This document shows positions 40,502 through 49,187 of a DNA stretch of 49,735 bases, in pieces (positions within the stretch are counted from its first letter, which is position 1; each line of letters starts with the position of its first letter). Location: positions 1 to 49,735 of the forward strand of contig JBOGTC010000152.1 of assembly GCA_050692055.1 (NCBI GenBank). Direction: 5' to 3'. The translations under genes and the position numbers were made by a program. The notes beneath the pieces were generated by a model. It did no database searches, was not told where the DNA came from, and saw only the letters and a program-made list of their open reading frames with translations. Origin of the DNA: JBOGTC01 sp050692055 (lineage in GTDB: Bacteria > Chloroflexota > Limnocylindria > QHBO01).

Positions 40502-41011
40502 GTGCTTCCCGAGGAGCAGCGCCGGCTGCGCGACCTGCTGGCCCGCTTCGCCACGGGTGTCACCGTGGTGGCGGCGCGGCACGGCCCGCTGCTGGCAGGG
40601 ATGACGGCCAACGCGATTGCGTCGATCAGCGTCGATCCTCCGCTGATGATGGCCAGCATCAGCCGTCGCGCCGAAACGCACACCGCGGTCATCGGCAGCC
40701 ACGCCTTTGCGCTGAGCGTCCTGGCCGCCGACCAGCAGCCCCTGGCGGAATGCTTCGCACAGCCGACGACCGCGGAGAAGCTGACGCGCTTCTGCGACGC
40801 CGCCTGGCACGAGGCCGAGACCGGCTCGCCGATCCTGGAGGGCGCCCTCGCCTACTTCGACTGCCGTCTCACGGCGCGGCACGATGGCGGCGACCACACC
40901 ATCTTCCTGGGCGAGATCGTGGCCGCCGGCTTCCGCGAGGACGCCGAGCCCCTCCTCTGGTTCGGCTCCCGTTACCACCGGCTGGCGACCGGGACCTCAG
41001 GGGCGGACTGA
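40502..41011 (+). CDS. Flavin reductase-like domain protein
   Basis: The 169-residue split-barrel protein has LLARFATGVTVVAARHGPLL, MTANAIASISVDPPLMMASI, FALSVLAADQQPLAECFAQ and YFDCRLTARHDGGDHTIFLG. This is the signature of HpaC/HsaB-type NAD(P)H:flavin reductases. It should supply reduced flavin to a two-component monooxygenase; no monooxygenase is visible in the window. The GTG start lies four bases after the previous stop, and its own stop overlaps the [2Fe-2S] protein gene by one base. Confidence 0.9.
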   Translation: MLPEEQRRLRDLLARFATGVTVVAARHGPLLAGMTANAIASISVDPPLMMASISRRAETHTAVIGSHAFALSVLAADQQPLAECFAQPTTAEKLTRFCDAAWHEAETGSPILEGALAYFDCRLTARHDGGDHTIFLGEIVAAGFREDAEPLLWFGSRYHRLATGTSGAD

Positions 41012-41586
41012 TGAATGCAGGGAGGCTGCCGGTCTGGGAGCGCCTCCGTGCTGCCGATCGGCGGCGACTTCGCGTCGAGCCGCCGCGAGAGGTGAGCGTT
41101 GAGGAGCTGCTCGTCCACGACGGGGACCTGCCCGAGCTCGATCGCGCCACCGTCTTCGACGCCTGGCCACGTCACGATGGCGGCGTCGGCCTGCGCGCCG
41201 CCCGAATCGACGACGTCCGCGTCACGACGTACGCCATCACCGCCAGACGGCTGCGCATCGAGCGCTCCGACGGCCGGCTGGAGGCGCTGCTGGCCGGCTC
41301 GGGGGCCGTCGCCGCCGAGGGAGAGCTCGAGCGGCTGGCGTGCGCCTGCCGCGGGGTCAGCGCCGATGCCGTCTATCGCGCCATCGGTGAGGGCTGGGAC
41401 AGCGCCGAGGAGGTGAAGCGCGCCACGCGCCTGGCGTTCGGGCCGTGCCAGGGGCGGCGCTGCGTGCCGTGGCTCGTCGATCGGCTTGAGCTGGACCCGT
41501 CAGACCCGCTGGCACAGGTCAGCCCGCGGCCGCCGTTGGTTCCCGTGCCCGCGTCGGTGTTGGCGGTGTTCGGGCGGCAGCCGTAG
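41011..41586 (+). CDS. BFD-type [2Fe-2S] protein
   Basis: The 191-residue product has an N-terminal half of unknown type, with a segment FDAWPRHDGGVGLRAARID. The C-terminal BFD-like domain carries four cysteines, C111, C113, C146 and C151 (ACACRGVSADAVYRAIGEG, then FGPCQGRRC). BFD domains pass electrons, often beside NAD(P)H flavoproteins. The overlap with the flavin reductase suggests that the two proteins form one electron-transfer pair. It is soluble and cytoplasmic. Confidence 0.82.
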   Translation: MNAGRLPVWERLRAADRRRLRVEPPREVSVEELLVHDGDLPELDRATVFDAWPRHDGGVGLRAARIDDVRVTTYAITARRLRIERSDGRLEALLAGSGAVAAEGELERLACACRGVSADAVYRAIGEGWDSAEEVKRATRLAFGPCQGRRCVPWLVDRLELDPSDPLAQVSPRPPLVPVPASVLAVFGRQP

Positions 41587-41631
41587 GCGCCGTCCGACTC
41601 GCGGCGTCCGGCGGTGGCTCGACCGCGAAGG

Positions 41632-42048
41632 TTAGGGGAGCGATCCGCCTGCCGGTCGAGGTTCGACGATGGGGGACGTGCCGTCGCCGTCCACCTGTTG
41701 CGCCACGGCGGCGGCGAGCTCGCCGAAGTCGAACGGCTTGCGCACGACCGGCGCGACGGCGGCGAGGCGCCCGGCCTCCTCGTCGCTGATGGCGGTCAGG
41801 AACAGGACTGGAATGTCGCGAAAGTGGGCGCGCTCGCGCAGGGAGCGGACGATGGCGGAGCCGTTCTCATCCGGCAGTCGCTGGTCGAGGATGAGGAGAT
41901 CGGGCGGGCCGTCGGCGGCGACGAGATCGGTATACAGGGCCTCGGCGGTTGCGAAGGCGCGCGCCTCGTATCCAAGCTCGTCGAGCACAGCCACCACCGC
42001 CACTCGGACGAGCGCGTCGTCGTCGACGACCCAGATCGAGTGCGCCAT
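41632..42048 (-). CDS. Single-domain response regulator
   Basis: The 138-residue product is a stand-alone receiver: WVVDDDALVRVAVVAVLDEL (acidic pocket D9-D11), LLILDQRLPDENG with D55, a conserved Thr in FLTAISDEE and Lys in VVRKPFDFGE. No output domain follows. AGGAGG lies seven bases before the ATG. It is the last gene of the polyamine operon, ten bases after the aminotransferase stop, so it is expressed with the transporter. Its kinase partner is not in this cluster. Confidence 0.92.
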   Translation of the reverse strand: MAHSIWVVDDDALVRVAVVAVLDELGYEARAFATAEALYTDLVAADGPPDLLILDQRLPDENGSAIVRSLRERAHFRDIPVLFLTAISDEEAGRLAAVAPVVRKPFDFGELAAAVAQQVDGDGTSPIVEPRPAGGSLP

Positions 42049-42058
42049 CCGTGTCCTC

Positions 42059-43369
42059 CTAGGCTCCGATAGCGTCGAGCGCCTCGCCGATGGCCGCCAG
42101 CGCCAGGTCCACCTCGCCGCCGGTCGTCACGAGCGGCGGGATGATGCGCACCACCTGCCCGTATGTGCCGCATGTCAGGAGGAGCACGTTCCTTGCCATC
42201 GCCTCGCGCAGAAGGTCCTTTGCCAGGTCCGGGCGGGGCGTGAGCGCACCGGCTTCTGCGAGCTCGATTCCAATCATGAGCCCCCGACCCCGGACTTCTG
42301 CCACGGAAGGATGATCGGCCCCGGCCCGCGACGCCTCGGTCAGCAGGCGCTCGCCCTGGCGCCGTGCATTGGTGGCCAGGTCTTCGTCCTCGATGACGTC
42401 GAGCGTGGCCAGCGCGGCGGCGCAGGCGACCGCATTGCCGCCGTAGGTGCCGCCATGGACACCGGGCGCGAACCGGTCCAGCAGCTCGCGCGACGCCAGG
42501 ATGCCGGAGAGCGGCATGCCCGACGCGATGCCCTTGGCCATGATCACGATGTCCGGCGTCGCATCGGTCCATTCGGTGGCGAAGAAGCGCCCCGTGCGGC
42601 CGAACCCGGTCTGCACCTCGTCCACGGCGAGCAGGATCCCGTGGCGATCAGCCACGGACCGCAGGGCGGGGAGGAAGCCGTCCGGGGGAACCACGTACCC
42701 GCCCTCTCCGAGGATCGGCTCCACCACGAACGCGGCCACGTCCTCGGGCGCGATCAACGTGGCGAACAGCTCGTCTATGGCGGCCATCGCGGCTGCCATC
42801 GAGGCGTCGTCTCCGCCCATGCGCAGCGGATACGGGTACGGGACGAAGTGCACGCCGCCCATGAGCGGCTCGAACCGGCCGCGATACTTGATGCCGGACG
42901 ATGTCAGCGCCATGGCGCCGTGCGTCCGCCCGTGAAACCCGCCGCGGAAGGCGATCACCGCCGGACGGCGCGTGGCGTACTTGGCGAGCTTGACGGCGGC
43001 CTCGACCGCCTCCGCGCCGGAGTTCGACAGAAACAGCCCGTACTCGACGCCTGGACGCGCATTCGGGAAGCGCAGCGGCAGCCGACGATGGAGCTCGAGG
43101 CCGGGCTGGTGGTACACGATGTTCTGCTGCAGGTGGATCCCGAGCGCGGCCTGCTCGGCGATGGCGGCGGCGACTCGCGGGTGCGCATGGCCGGTATTGG
43201 TGACCCCGATCCCGCTGGTGTAGTCCAGGTAGCGCTCGCCGTCGACCGTCTCGATCCACGAGCCGGAGGCACGCTCGACCACGAGGTCGGTGTAGCGTGC
43301 CCAGACGGGCGGGACGCCGAGGCGCAGGGCAGACCAATCGGTCAGAAGGTCGGCGGCGTGTTGATCCAC
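42059..43369 (-). CDS. gabT: Class III aminotransferase, 4-aminobutyrate type
   Basis: The 436-residue enzyme has YLDYTSGIGVTNTGHAHPRV, SNSGAEAVEAAVKLAKYAT, FRGGFHGRTHGAMALTSS, D250 in LLAVDEVQTGFGRTG and the PLP Lys K279 in IMAKGIASGMPLSG. This fits GabT/PuuE-like aminotransferases that act on 4-aminobutyrate or diaminoalkanes. The GTG at 43369 lies 28 bases inside the regulator's 3' end. Its place in a polyamine transporter operon supports a role in polyamine or GABA use. Confidence 0.93.
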   Translation of the reverse strand: MDQHAADLLTDWSALRLGVPPVWARYTDLVVERASGSWIETVDGERYLDYTSGIGVTNTGHAHPRVAAAIAEQAALGIHLQQNIVYHQPGLELHRRLPLRFPNARPGVEYGLFLSNSGAEAVEAAVKLAKYATRRPAVIAFRGGFHGRTHGAMALTSSGIKYRGRFEPLMGGVHFVPYPYPLRMGGDDASMAAAMAAIDELFATLIAPEDVAAFVVEPILGEGGYVVPPDGFLPALRSVADRHGILLAVDEVQTGFGRTGRFFATEWTDATPDIVIMAKGIASGMPLSGILASRELLDRFAPGVHGGTYGGNAVACAAALATLDVIEDEDLATNARRQGERLLTEASRAGADHPSVAEVRGRGLMIGIELAEAGALTPRPDLAKDLLREAMARNVLLLTCGTYGQVVRIIPPLVTTGGEVDLALAAIGEALDAIGA

Positions 43370-44187
43370 AGCAGTCGGGTCTCCTCGCTGGCTTCATTTC
43401 GCCAGCGATGCGGCAGGCTGGAGGGGAAGCTCAGCGCGTCCCCGGGGCCCAGCTGATAGCACTCGCCGTCGCCGACCCACACGGTCAGGCTGCCGTCGAG
43501 CAGGAACAGGAACTCCTCGCCCTCATGGGCGTACGAGCCTTCGCTCGACGCCCCAGGGGCAAGCACGAAGAGCTGCGGCTCGAGATGCATCGCGCCGCGG
43601 GCGAGCTGCTCGATGCGCACTCGCGAGCCATCGAGCTCAAGCACCGGGCGCTCGGCCCTCCGGACCAGCCGGCCGTTCGGCTCGGCCCCGCTGAACAGCT
43701 CGAGCAGCGTGGCGCCGTACGCGCTCGTCAGGCGCTGCAGCGTGGCGACGCTCGCGCCGCTGGCTCCGCGCTCCAGCGCGCTGATGAAGCTGATCGAGAG
43801 TCCGGCTGCCTGGCTCGCCCGGCGCAGGGAAAGGCCCTGGGCACGGCGCAGCTCACGCAACCGGCCGCCATCGACGACGGACGGCTGATCGGGCGTGCCC
43901 GCCGTCTTGCCAAGCAGGCGCCGGATGCCCGGCGCGTTGACGCGGTCCACCTGGCGCATGCGCCTGACGCCGCGCAGGTGCTCGAGATCGGCATCGGTGT
44001 AGAGCCGGTACCGCCCGCCGCCATCCCGCGCCGGTCGCACCAGGCCCTGGCGCTCCCACAGGCGCAGGGCGGATGGGGAGACGCCGACGCGTCGAGCGGC
44101 CTCGCCGATCCGGTGGCGGGGCGCGGCTCGGTGGCCGTGACCGGGAGGCGGAGGCGGTGCCACGTGGGGATGGGGCCTGAGGCTCAT
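43342..44187 (-). CDS. MerR-XRE-cupin fusion regulator (PuuR-like)
   Basis: The 281-residue product joins three domains: a MerR winged helix (about 27-93; RIGEAARRVGVSPSALRLWE, GRYRLYTDADLEHL), an XRE helix-turn-helix (107-165; SLRRASQAAGLSISFISALE) and a cupin (about 200-275; HEGEEFLFLLDGSLTVWV, LPHRWRNEA). The last two are the layout of PuuR, the enteric putrescine-utilisation repressor, with a MerR domain added in front. It starts inside the potC stop (ATGA) and its end overlaps gabT. It probably senses a polyamine or GABA and controls this operon; the sensing is inference. Confidence 0.88.
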   Translation of the reverse strand: MSLRPHPHVAPPPPPGHGHRAAPRHRIGEAARRVGVSPSALRLWERQGLVRPARDGGGRYRLYTDADLEHLRGVRRMRQVDRVNAPGIRRLLGKTAGTPDQPSVVDGGRLRELRRAQGLSLRRASQAAGLSISFISALERGASGASVATLQRLTSAYGATLLELFSGAEPNGRLVRRAERPVLELDGSRVRIEQLARGAMHLEPQLFVLAPGASSEGSYAHEGEEFLFLLDGSLTVWVGDGECYQLGPGDALSFPSSLPHRWRNEASEETRLLWINTPPTF

Positions 44188-45062
44188 CGGTCCATCCGGG
44201 TCGGAGGCGCGCTCAGCTGGCGGCGCTGCAGGAGGATCCACAGCCCGATGCCGACCAGCGCGATCAGGAAGATGAGCGTGCCCATCACGTTGACCTGCGG
44301 CGGCACGCCGATGCGTGACGCGCCGTACACCCACAGCGGGAACGTGGTCGTCCGTCCCGCCGTGAACTGGGTGATGACGAAGTCATCGATCGAGAGCGCG
44401 AACGCCAGCAGGGCGGCGGCCAGGATGCCGGGGAAGATGAGCGGGAAGGTGACCTTCCGGAACGTGGTCCACTCATCGGCGCCGAGGTCCATGGCGGCCT
44501 CCTCGAGGCTGCGGTTGAAGCCGGCGATGCGAGCACGCACGGTGACCACCACGAAGCTGACGTTGAACATGATGTGCGCCAACACGATGGTGGTGAGATC
44601 GCGGGCCACGCCGGCAGAAACGAAGAGCGCCAGCAGGGAGGCGCCGAGCACGATCTCCGGCGTCGCGATGGGCAGGAAGATGAGCAGGTTCAGCGGACCG
44701 CGGCCGCGAAACTCGTAGCGCGTCAGTGCCAGGCCGATCAGCGTGCCGAGGATGGTCGCCACCAGGGTGGAGACGCTCGCCACCACCAGGCTGTTGACCA
44801 GCGCCTCGTTCAGCGCGGGGTATCGGTTGAAGAGGTTCTGCCAGTGCTCGAGCGTGAAGCCCTGCCAGGTGAAGTTGAAGCGCCCGGAGATGTCGTTGAA
44901 GCCGAAGACCGCCATCACCACGATCGGAAGGAACAGGTAGGCAACCACGAGCCCCGTGTAGACCGGCAGGACCGCGCGGCCGATCCGCACGCCCAGGGGA
45001 TGCGTACGGCGAGGCGCAGGGGTCTCGGCCGTGGTCGACAGCGGTCGGGCGGCTGCGGTCAT
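44184..45062 (-). CDS. potC: ABC transporter permease, PotC type
   Basis: The 292-residue membrane protein has about six helices and the EAA loop EEAAMDLGADEWTTFRKVTF, then PLIFPGILAAALLAFALSID. The N-terminal RRTHPLGVRIGRAVLPVYTG opening and LALTRYEFRGRGPLNLLIFL are as in PotC/PotI spermidine-putrescine permeases. It pairs with the PotB-type permease upstream. The overlap with potB and the regulator (ATGA at both ends) shows strict co-translation. Confidence 0.93.
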   Translation of the reverse strand: MTAAARPLSTTAETPAPRRTHPLGVRIGRAVLPVYTGLVVAYLFLPIVVMAVFGFNDISGRFNFTWQGFTLEHWQNLFNRYPALNEALVNSLVVASVSTLVATILGTLIGLALTRYEFRGRGPLNLLIFLPIATPEIVLGASLLALFVSAGVARDLTTIVLAHIMFNVSFVVVTVRARIAGFNRSLEEAAMDLGADEWTTFRKVTFPLIFPGILAAALLAFALSIDDFVITQFTAGRTTTFPLWVYGASRIGVPPQVNVMGTLIFLIALVGIGLWILLQRRQLSAPPTRMDR

Positions 45063-45919
45063 ACCGCCAGCTCCCGGCCGCGCAGGATCCGCATGTAGAC
45101 GAAGACGCTGACCAGGATGCCGGCCATCAGGATCAGGCTCAGGGCCGATGCCTGCGGGTAGTCGTTGTTGACGAGGTACAGGCGCTGGATGACGTTGCCG
45201 ATCATCGTCTCGTTGCGGCTTCCCAGCAGCTCGGCGTTGAGGTAGTCACCCACGGCAGGGATGAAGCTCAGCAGCGAGCCGGCGAAGACCCCGGAGATGG
45301 AGAGTGGCAGCGTCACGCGCAGGAAGGCCTGTACGCGGCTGGCGTACAGGTCGGTGGCAGCCTCGATGAGGCGCGGATCGATCCTCTCCAGCGCGACGTA
45401 GAGCGGCAGGACCACGAACGGCAGGAAGTTGTAGGTGATGCCGCTGATCACGGCCACCGGCGTGGCCAGGAGGCGGAAGCCGGACTCGAGCAGGCCCCAG
45501 TCCTTGAGCGTGCCGAGGACGAAGCCCTGGTCGGCCAGGATGAACTTCCAGCTGATGGTGCGGATGATGAAACTCGTGAAGAACGGCATGATCACGAGCA
45601 GCAGGAGGATCGTCTTGTATCGGCCGCCGCGGAAGGCGATCGTGTAGGCCATGGGGTAGCCGATGAGCATCGTCAGCGAGGTGACGATGAGGCCGTACTG
45701 CAGCGAGCGCAGCAGCTGCTCGTCCCAGCGGGCGACCGCTTCCGGAAAGATCCCGAAGTTGAACGTGAGCCGATAGCCGGTGCCCAGCGATCCCTCCTGG
45801 AGCGCGACCGATGCGGTCGTGAGGAGAGGGACCACGAAGAAGGCGGTCAGCCACAGGCCGCCGGGCAGGAGGAAGAGGTACGGGATGACCGAGCGGTGCC
45901 GGCGCAGCCAGGCGGTCAT
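45059..45919 (-). CDS. potB: ABC transporter permease, PotB type
   Basis: The 286-residue membrane protein starts with YLFLLPGGLWLTAFFVVPLL. It contains MPFFTSFIIRTISWKFIL and an EAA-type loop (RLIEAATDLYASRVQAFLRV, then TLPLSISGVFAGSLLSFIPA). These match PotB/PotH. It starts seven bases after the potD stop and overlaps potC by four bases. With PotC it forms the membrane channel of the importer. Confidence 0.93.
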   Translation of the reverse strand: MTAWLRRHRSVIPYLFLLPGGLWLTAFFVVPLLTTASVALQEGSLGTGYRLTFNFGIFPEAVARWDEQLLRSLQYGLIVTSLTMLIGYPMAYTIAFRGGRYKTILLLLVIMPFFTSFIIRTISWKFILADQGFVLGTLKDWGLLESGFRLLATPVAVISGITYNFLPFVVLPLYVALERIDPRLIEAATDLYASRVQAFLRVTLPLSISGVFAGSLLSFIPAVGDYLNAELLGSRNETMIGNVIQRLYLVNNDYPQASALSLILMAGILVSVFVYMRILRGRELAV

Positions 45920-45926
45920 CGGCTCG

Positions 45927-47201
45927 TCAGCCCTGCACCACCTCGCCGAAGAGCTCGTTCCACGCCCGTTCCTCGTCCTCGTCGAGGACCTTGTAGCTGT
46001 GCAGGCGGGCCAGCATGTCGTCGGTCGGGAAGACGAGCGGCGAATCGGCCACGGCCTCGAGGTACTCGCGGTCCTCGTCGCTCTCCGCCTCGGCGGCGTG
46101 CTGGCGGATGATGTCCTGCGCTGCCGGGACCGGGCAGATGTAGTTGACCCACTCGGTGATCTGGGCCGCCACCTCCGGCCGGTAGACGTAGTCCATCATC
46201 GCCAGCGCGTCGTTCGGGTGCTGCGCGCCCATCGGGATCGCCATGTTGTCGACCCACAGGATGCCGCCCTCGTCGGGCACCACGAAGCGCAGGTCGGGGT
46301 TGTCGAACTGGAGCTGGAAGACGTCGCCGGACCAGGCCATGGTCAGCGCCAGGCTGCCGTCAGCCAGCCCCTGGGCGTACTCGTTGCCGTAGTAGCCGCG
46401 CACGCGCGGCGCCTGCTCCTGCAGCAGGTCCCGGGCCGCCTCGGCATCCTGGACCGTCGCGTTCTGCGGCTCGATGCCCATGTGCAGCAGGGCGAAGCTC
46501 ATCGTGTCGCGCATCTCGGTGAACATGCCGATCTGCCCGGCGAACTCCTCGCTCTCGAACAGGTCGCTCATCGACGTGATCTCACGCCCGGTCAGCTCCG
46601 GGTTGTAGCCGATGCCGGTGATGCCGGACTGCCACGGGATGCTGTGCCGGTTATCCGGGTCGTACGACGGATCCTTGTACTTGTCCGCGGCGTTGGCGAC
46701 GAAGTTGGGGACATCGCGCTCGACGTCCATCTGCTCCAGGAATCCGAGCCGGATGAGGTTGCCGATCATCCAGTCGGTCATGACGATGATGTCGTAGCCG
46801 GTGTCGTCGCCTGCGGCCAGGACCGGCTGGATGGTGCCGAAGAACGAGGTGTTGTCCTCGATGTTCTCGGAGTACTCGACCTCGACCCCCAGCTCCTCGG
46901 AGAACTGCTGGATGGTGGGCGAGTTCCCGTCGTCGTCCTGGTCGATATACAGCGGCCAGTTCGCGAAGTTCAGCGTCCCGGCCAACTCGCCGCCACCCAC
47001 CGGCGAGCCCGCCGCGGTCGGCGCGGCCCCCGGCGAGGAGGTTGGACCGATGCCGCACGCGGCCAGGATGGACGGCAGCGACAGCGCCGAACCGGCGACG
47101 ATCACGCCCTTTCCCGCGCGCCGCAGGAAGACCCGGCGCGAGTAACGCCCTCCCCTGAAAGCACGCCCGATGGCGCGCTCGATCTGGCTCTGATCAGGCA
47201 T
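45927..47201 (-). CDS. potD: Extracellular polyamine-type substrate-binding lipoprotein
   Basis: The 424-residue product has a twin-arginine motif SRRVFLRRAGKG (21-32) and a lipobox ending at C49 (SILAACG), so it is likely a Tat-exported lipoprotein. The mature part starts GGELAGTLNFANWPLYIDQD and contains IIVMTDWMIGNLIRLGFLEQ, NRHSIPWQSGITGIGYNPEL and ILWVDNMAIPMGAQHPNDAL, as in PotD/PotF spermidine or putrescine binding proteins. GAGGAGGAGGAAGGG lies upstream, a strong ribosome site. It overlaps potA by eight bases. Confidence 0.93.
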   Translation of the reverse strand: MPDQSQIERAIGRAFRGGRYSRRVFLRRAGKGVIVAGSALSLPSILAACGIGPTSSPGAAPTAAGSPVGGGELAGTLNFANWPLYIDQDDDGNSPTIQQFSEELGVEVEYSENIEDNTSFFGTIQPVLAAGDDTGYDIIVMTDWMIGNLIRLGFLEQMDVERDVPNFVANAADKYKDPSYDPDNRHSIPWQSGITGIGYNPELTGREITSMSDLFESEEFAGQIGMFTEMRDTMSFALLHMGIEPQNATVQDAEAARDLLQEQAPRVRGYYGNEYAQGLADGSLALTMAWSGDVFQLQFDNPDLRFVVPDEGGILWVDNMAIPMGAQHPNDALAMMDYVYRPEVAAQITEWVNYICPVPAAQDIIRQHAAEAESDEDREYLEAVADSPLVFPTDDMLARLHSYKVLDEDEERAWNELFGEVVQG

Positions 47202-48369
47202 GGCTCGACCCTTCCTCCTCCTCGATGACCCCCGTTGCACGGATGACGAACGTGTGCTGTGGCTTCCAGGCCAGCCGGACGCGCTGGCCATCGGCCAGGA
47301 CCTCGCTCGCGCCACTGGTCTCCAGGTTCTGGGCGTAGACCGTCAGGCGATGGCCGTCGGCGGTCTCCACCAGGTACTGCGTGCTGACGCCGACGTAGCT
47401 CGCGTCCAGGATCGTTCCCTCGAGCGTGTTGGACGCACCGACCGGTGTGGTGGGCTGAGCATCGTCGAGGGCGATCACCTTGAGCTTCTCCGGCCGGACG
47501 CCGATACGCACGCGCGACGAACCATCCATCGGCTCGGACAGCGCTAGAACGAGCGTTCCATCCGTCAGGCGCACCTGCGCGAACTGGCCGTTCCGGGCGG
47601 CCACCTCGCCGTCGAGCAGGTTGCTGACGCCCAGGAAGCCGGCCACGAACTCGGTCGCAGGGCGTTCATAGAGCTCCTCGGGCGTCCCGAGCTGCTCGAT
47701 CCGACCGTGGCGCATGACGGCGATCCGGTCGGACATCGTCATCGCCTCCTCCTGGTCGTGCGTCACGAAGATGAAGGTGATGCCGATCTCGCTCTGGATG
47801 CGCTTGAGCTCGACCTGCATCTGCTTGCGCAGCTTGAGGTCGAGGGAGCCAAGCGGCTCGTCGAGGAGCAGGACGCGGGGGTTGTTGATGAGCGCGCGGG
47901 CGAGCGCCACGCGCTGCTGCTGGCCACCGGAGAGCTGGTTCGGCTTCCTCCCCTCGTAGCCCGGCATCTCGACCAGGTCGAGCATGAAGGCGACCTGGTG
48001 GCGGATCTCGCGGGTCGGCGTCCTGCGCCGCCGCAGCCCAAACGCAATGTTCTCGAAGACGTTGAGGTGTGGGAAGAGAGCGTAGTTCTGGAAGACAGTG
48101 TTCGCGTCGCGTCGAAATGGCGGCAGGCCCGTGATGTCGACGTCGCCGAGATGGATCGTCCCGGCGGTCACCTCCTCGAAGCCACCGATCATGCGCAGCG
48201 TCGTGGTCTTGCCGCAGCCCGACGGGCCCAGCAGCGAGAAGAACTCGCCCTGCTTCACCTCGAGCGACAGGTCGTCCACGGCGACCACGTCGTGGAACCG
48301 CTTCGTGACGCGATCCAGCCGAACATCGGCCTCGGGCACTGCAAACCTTGTCGCGTTGCTGTAAGGCAT
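47194..48369 (-). CDS. potA: ABC transporter ATP-binding protein, PotA type
   Basis: The product (391 residues from the ATG at 48369) has Walker A SLLGPSGCGKTTTLRMIGGF, Q-loop FQNYALFPHLNVFENIAFGL, signature QLSGGQQQRVALARALINNP, Walker B RVLLLDEPLGSLD and the switch His in FVTHDQEEAMT, followed by a TOBE-like C-terminal domain. This is PotA of spermidine/putrescine importers. The promoter at 48372-48402 would start transcription around 48365, just inside the ATG, so the GTG at 48339 may be the real start. It is the first gene of the operon. Confidence 0.93.
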   Translation of the reverse strand: MPYSNATRFAVPEADVRLDRVTKRFHDVVAVDDLSLEVKQGEFFSLLGPSGCGKTTTLRMIGGFEEVTAGTIHLGDVDITGLPPFRRDANTVFQNYALFPHLNVFENIAFGLRRRRTPTREIRHQVAFMLDLVEMPGYEGRKPNQLSGGQQQRVALARALINNPRVLLLDEPLGSLDLKLRKQMQVELKRIQSEIGITFIFVTHDQEEAMTMSDRIAVMRHGRIEQLGTPEELYERPATEFVAGFLGVSNLLDGEVAARNGQFAQVRLTDGTLVLALSEPMDGSSRVRIGVRPEKLKVIALDDAQPTTPVGASNTLEGTILDASYVGVSTQYLVETADGHRLTVYAQNLETSGASEVLADGQRVRLAWKPQHTFVIRATGVIEEEEGSSHA

Positions 48370-48371
48370 CG

Positions 48372-48402
48372 AGTATACGGTTCGACGGCGCTTGCCTGTC
48401 AA
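48372..48402 (-). promoter_or_regulatory. Sigma-70-like promoter of the polyamine operon
   Basis: TTGACA (48402-48397) and TATACT (48377-48372) are 19 bases apart. The -35 box is perfect and the -10 box has one mismatch; the spacing is longer than the usual 17. It is the best sigma-70-type site in the window. Confidence 0.55.
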
Positions 48403-48505
48403 CACACCGAGCGGCGCCGGTCCGGCGCTCCCGAGCCCACCACACGGCTGAACGGGCGCGGACCGCGATCAGCGGACCGCGAGCGCCACCGGTCGGCTGC
48501 GAACG

Positions 48506-48698
48506 TGCCAAACGCCAACCACGGGCGGCTTGGGCAGGCTGGAACGGGCAGGTCGACGCTCGGATGACCTCCGCCGAGCGTGGATCGGCCGTCGCTCGAG
48601 CTCTCACCGCCGCCAAACCTGCCGAAGCCCGCCGTGGTTGGAGCCTGGCATGAAATCGGCGCTCAACGCCCCGTAAGCCGACGGTGGTTGGAATCTGA
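48506..48698. mobile_element. MITE-like element, second copy, plus an extra half
   Basis: Arms 48506-48538 and 48618-48650 pair at 27 of 33 positions and match the 20292 element (GCCAACCACGGGCGGCTTGG against CCAACCACAGCCGGCTTGG). An additional right-arm copy lies at 48661-48698 and shares GCTCAACG plus GTGGTTGGAATCTG with 20399-20437. The gap 48406-48915 holds nothing else I recognise. Confidence 0.75.
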
Positions 48699-48915
48699 TC
48701 CGATGCACCGCCGAGTGCCCGCTCAGCGATGCCGCGAAGTGCTCGCTCAGCGACGAAAGCCCGCGCAGCCCCGCGGCCCACGGCTGGACGCGCCGAGCAC
48801 CGCGCGATGTCGGCTACCTGACAGAAATCCCTTGCGAGATCGTGCAACTTCGTGAGGCATCGCCGCGTCTATGACGTGCACCGAGCAAGCGAGGCATGAG
48901 GGCCGAGAGGGGACC

Positions 48916-49047
48916 ATGGCGAAGCTGAACCACCAGAAGCGTCACCGGCCGCGTCCGGCACCGATGCGCCGACGCCGTACCGTCGTTGCCCGTTCGGCGG
49001 AGCAGCGCACCCGTCGAGAGCTTGAGCGTTGGCGCCGAGCGAGCTGA
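48916..49047 (+). CDS. Small basic protein, 43 residues
   Basis: The ATG at 48916 is preceded by GAGAGGGGACC, a good ribosome site. The frame encodes MAKLNHQKRHRPRPAPMRRR followed by RTVVARSAEQRTRRELERWR and stops at 49047. It is strongly basic and rich in Arg, with a helical end, and would be expected to bind RNA or DNA. It resembles the size and charge of small ribosome-associated proteins but no family is identified. Short length and sequence bias make it uncertain. Confidence 0.5.
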   Translation: MAKLNHQKRHRPRPAPMRRRRTVVARSAEQRTRRELERWRRAS

Positions 49048-49187
49048 CCGCCACCGAGCTCCAGACCGATGCCCGGCCCCAGGGGTCGGGCGTCTTGCTG
49101 CACGGGCCGGCTGAGCGGACTCGCAAGGCCTGCCTGCTAGACTCCGAGGCGTCCCACCGAATCCGCAACGGAGCCGTCGAACGCCTC

